From NCBI GenBank assembly GCA_964469455.1, contig CAYXZX010000151.1, positions 1 to 6,812 of the forward strand: 6,812 bases of DNA, in the 5' to 3' direction. Position 1 is the stretch's first letter. Every line of letters starts with the position of its first letter. This document shows positions 5,874 through 6,812 of this stretch, one piece after another. The notes below the pieces were generated by a model. The model did no database searches. It saw nothing but the letters and a program-made list of their open reading frames with translations, and was not told the origin of the DNA. This DNA is from Fen-999 sp964469455. GTDB taxonomy: Bacteria; Pseudomonadota; Gammaproteobacteria; Burkholderiales; Rhodocyclaceae. The position numbers and the translations under genes were made by a program.

Positions 5874-6788
5874 CTACTTCACGTCGGGCTCGAAGAACAC
5901 CCAGCGGGCCGAATGGAATTCGGCCTGGATGCGCTCCTCGACGGCGTTGATGCGGCGGACCATTTCCGCGCCACTGATCGACTCCGCCTCCGCCATCCGG
6001 GCCTTGACGGCGATGACGATGCGCTCGCCCCAGGCCAGCGTGATCACGTTGAATACCTGCGCGACCTCCGGCTGCGCGGCAATGAAGGCCTCGATGGCCG
6101 CGCGCTGCTCGGGGTCGGCCGATTCGCCGACGATCAGGCCCTTGACCTCGATCATGATGGCGATGGCGATGATCATCAGCACGACGCCGACCGAAAGCGT
6201 GCCGAACGCGTCCCACCGCGGATTGCCGGTCTGCACCGCCGCCGCCACGGCGAGAAAGGCCAGCGCCAGTCCGGCCAGCGCCGCGATGTCCTCGCCGGCC
6301 ACCACCATCAGTTCGGACTGCCGCGACTCGCGGAACCAGCGCAGGAAAGGCTTGCCGCGCGCGACCTTGCGGATCTCGCGCATGGCCCCGGCCAGCGAGA
6401 ATGCCTCAAGGATCACGGCGACGCCCAGCACCGCCATGGCGATCAGGCCGTTCTGAAGCGGCTGAGGATGCAGGATGCGCTCGATGCCTTCATAGACGGA
6501 AAACGCGCCGCCCATGAAGAACAGCAGCAGCGCCACCACCATCGACCAGAAGTAGGCGGCGCGGTGGTGGCCGAGCGGGTGGTCCGGCGATTCCGGGCGC
6601 CTCGCCTCGCGCATGCCGAGCAGGAGCAGCAACTGGTTGGCGCAGTCGGCGGTCGAATGGATGGCCTCGGCCAGCATCGAGCCGGAGCCGGTCCATGCAG
6701 CCGCCGCGAACTTCGCAACCGCGATGCCGAAATTCGCGCCGAGCGCGTAAAGAATGGCCCTCATCGAGCCTTCCGGGCCCTGCGACAT
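5874..6788 (-). CDS. Cation diffusion facilitator family transporter, SLC30A9-like subtype
   Basis: This inner-membrane divalent-cation/proton antiporter has 304 residues, the usual length for bacterial CDF proteins. Six hydrophobic segments can be placed at about 12-32, 38-58, 80-98, 113-135, 160-184 and 196-218, followed by a soluble domain (about 225-304) of the CDF C-terminal type. TM2 carries the metal-site motif HSTADCANQ (H44, D48, then N51 and Q52). TM5 has GEDIAALAG with E166 and D167 instead of the HxxxD or DxxxD of classical zinc exporters, a pattern I associate with the SLC30A9/ZnT9-like branch. The substrate (Zn, Mn, Co, Fe or other) cannot be deduced. The ATG at 6788 has an AAAGG site 7 nt upstream; an alternative ATG at 6764 would remove eight residues. 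The gene heads the visible part of the operon, and lemA starts 37 nt after its stop. Confidence 0.93.
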   Translation of the reverse strand: MSQGPEGSMRAILYALGANFGIAVAKFAAAAWTGSGSMLAEAIHSTADCANQLLLLLGMREARRPESPDHPLGHHRAAYFWSMVVALLLFFMGGAFSVYEGIERILHPQPLQNGLIAMAVLGVAVILEAFSLAGAMREIRKVARGKPFLRWFRESRQSELMVVAGEDIAALAGLALAFLAVAAAVQTGNPRWDAFGTLSVGVVLMIIAIAIMIEVKGLIVGESADPEQRAAIEAFIAAQPEVAQVFNVITLAWGERIVIAVKARMAEAESISGAEMVRRINAVEERIQAEFHSARWVFFEPDVK

Positions 6789-6795
6789 CTACAAG

Positions 6796-6800
6796 CCTTT
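6796..6800 (-). promoter_or_regulatory. Ribosome binding site of the CDF transporter gene
   Basis: The minus strand reads AAAGG with 7 nt before the ATG at 6788, supporting that start over the internal ATG at 6764. Confidence 0.55.
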
Positions 6801-6812
6801 CATGGTCCGGCG

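Noticed and set aside
1..6812. CRISPR, insertion sequence, prophage, tRNA or rRNA signals
   Set aside because: I saw no spaced direct repeats, transposase motifs, terminal inverted repeats or RNA gene signatures, and coding genes account for nearly all of the window.

Overview
The window is a compact, GC-rich bacterial chromosomal segment with eight protein genes and no RNA genes, insertion sequences, phage genes or CRISPR arrays. The protein sequences and the lplT / alr / radA neighbourhood suggest a betaproteobacterium, most likely of the Rhodocyclales type (Azoarcus/Thauera/Dechloromonas-like). That assignment is an inference from remembered protein similarity, not a database result.

Left block, minus strand (1-2441): a LysR-type regulator, alanine racemase (alr) and the N-terminal third of the DNA-repair ATPase RadA run in that order. 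The spacing is tight (23 nt, then a 1-nt TGATG overlap), so they probably form one transcript. The regulator is transcribed away from a gene for an LplT-like lysophospholipid flippase on the plus strand (2590-3852). The 148-nt intergenic region between them (2442-2589) holds the LysR ribosome binding site and a strong-looking extended -10 promoter just in front of lplT.

Right block, minus strand (3856-6788): a cation diffusion facilitator transporter, a LemA-family lipoprotein, an exported YgcG-like TPM-domain protein with a glycine-rich tail, and a second TPM-domain protein without a signal peptide. Gaps are 37, 16 and 0 nt, which indicates an operon reading right to left. It ends only 3 nt from the stop of the convergent lplT gene.

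Most genes concern the envelope: D-alanine for peptidoglycan, lysophospholipid recycling, metal transport, and the LemA/TPM proteins, whose molecular role is unsettled. The best candidate for an incompletely described system is the CDF-lemA-tpm-tpm cluster. LemA/TPM pairs are a known conserved neighbourhood, so this is an interesting variant rather than a clearly new system. No gene looks broken; only radA is cut, by the window edge. No gene-free stretch exceeds 148 nt.
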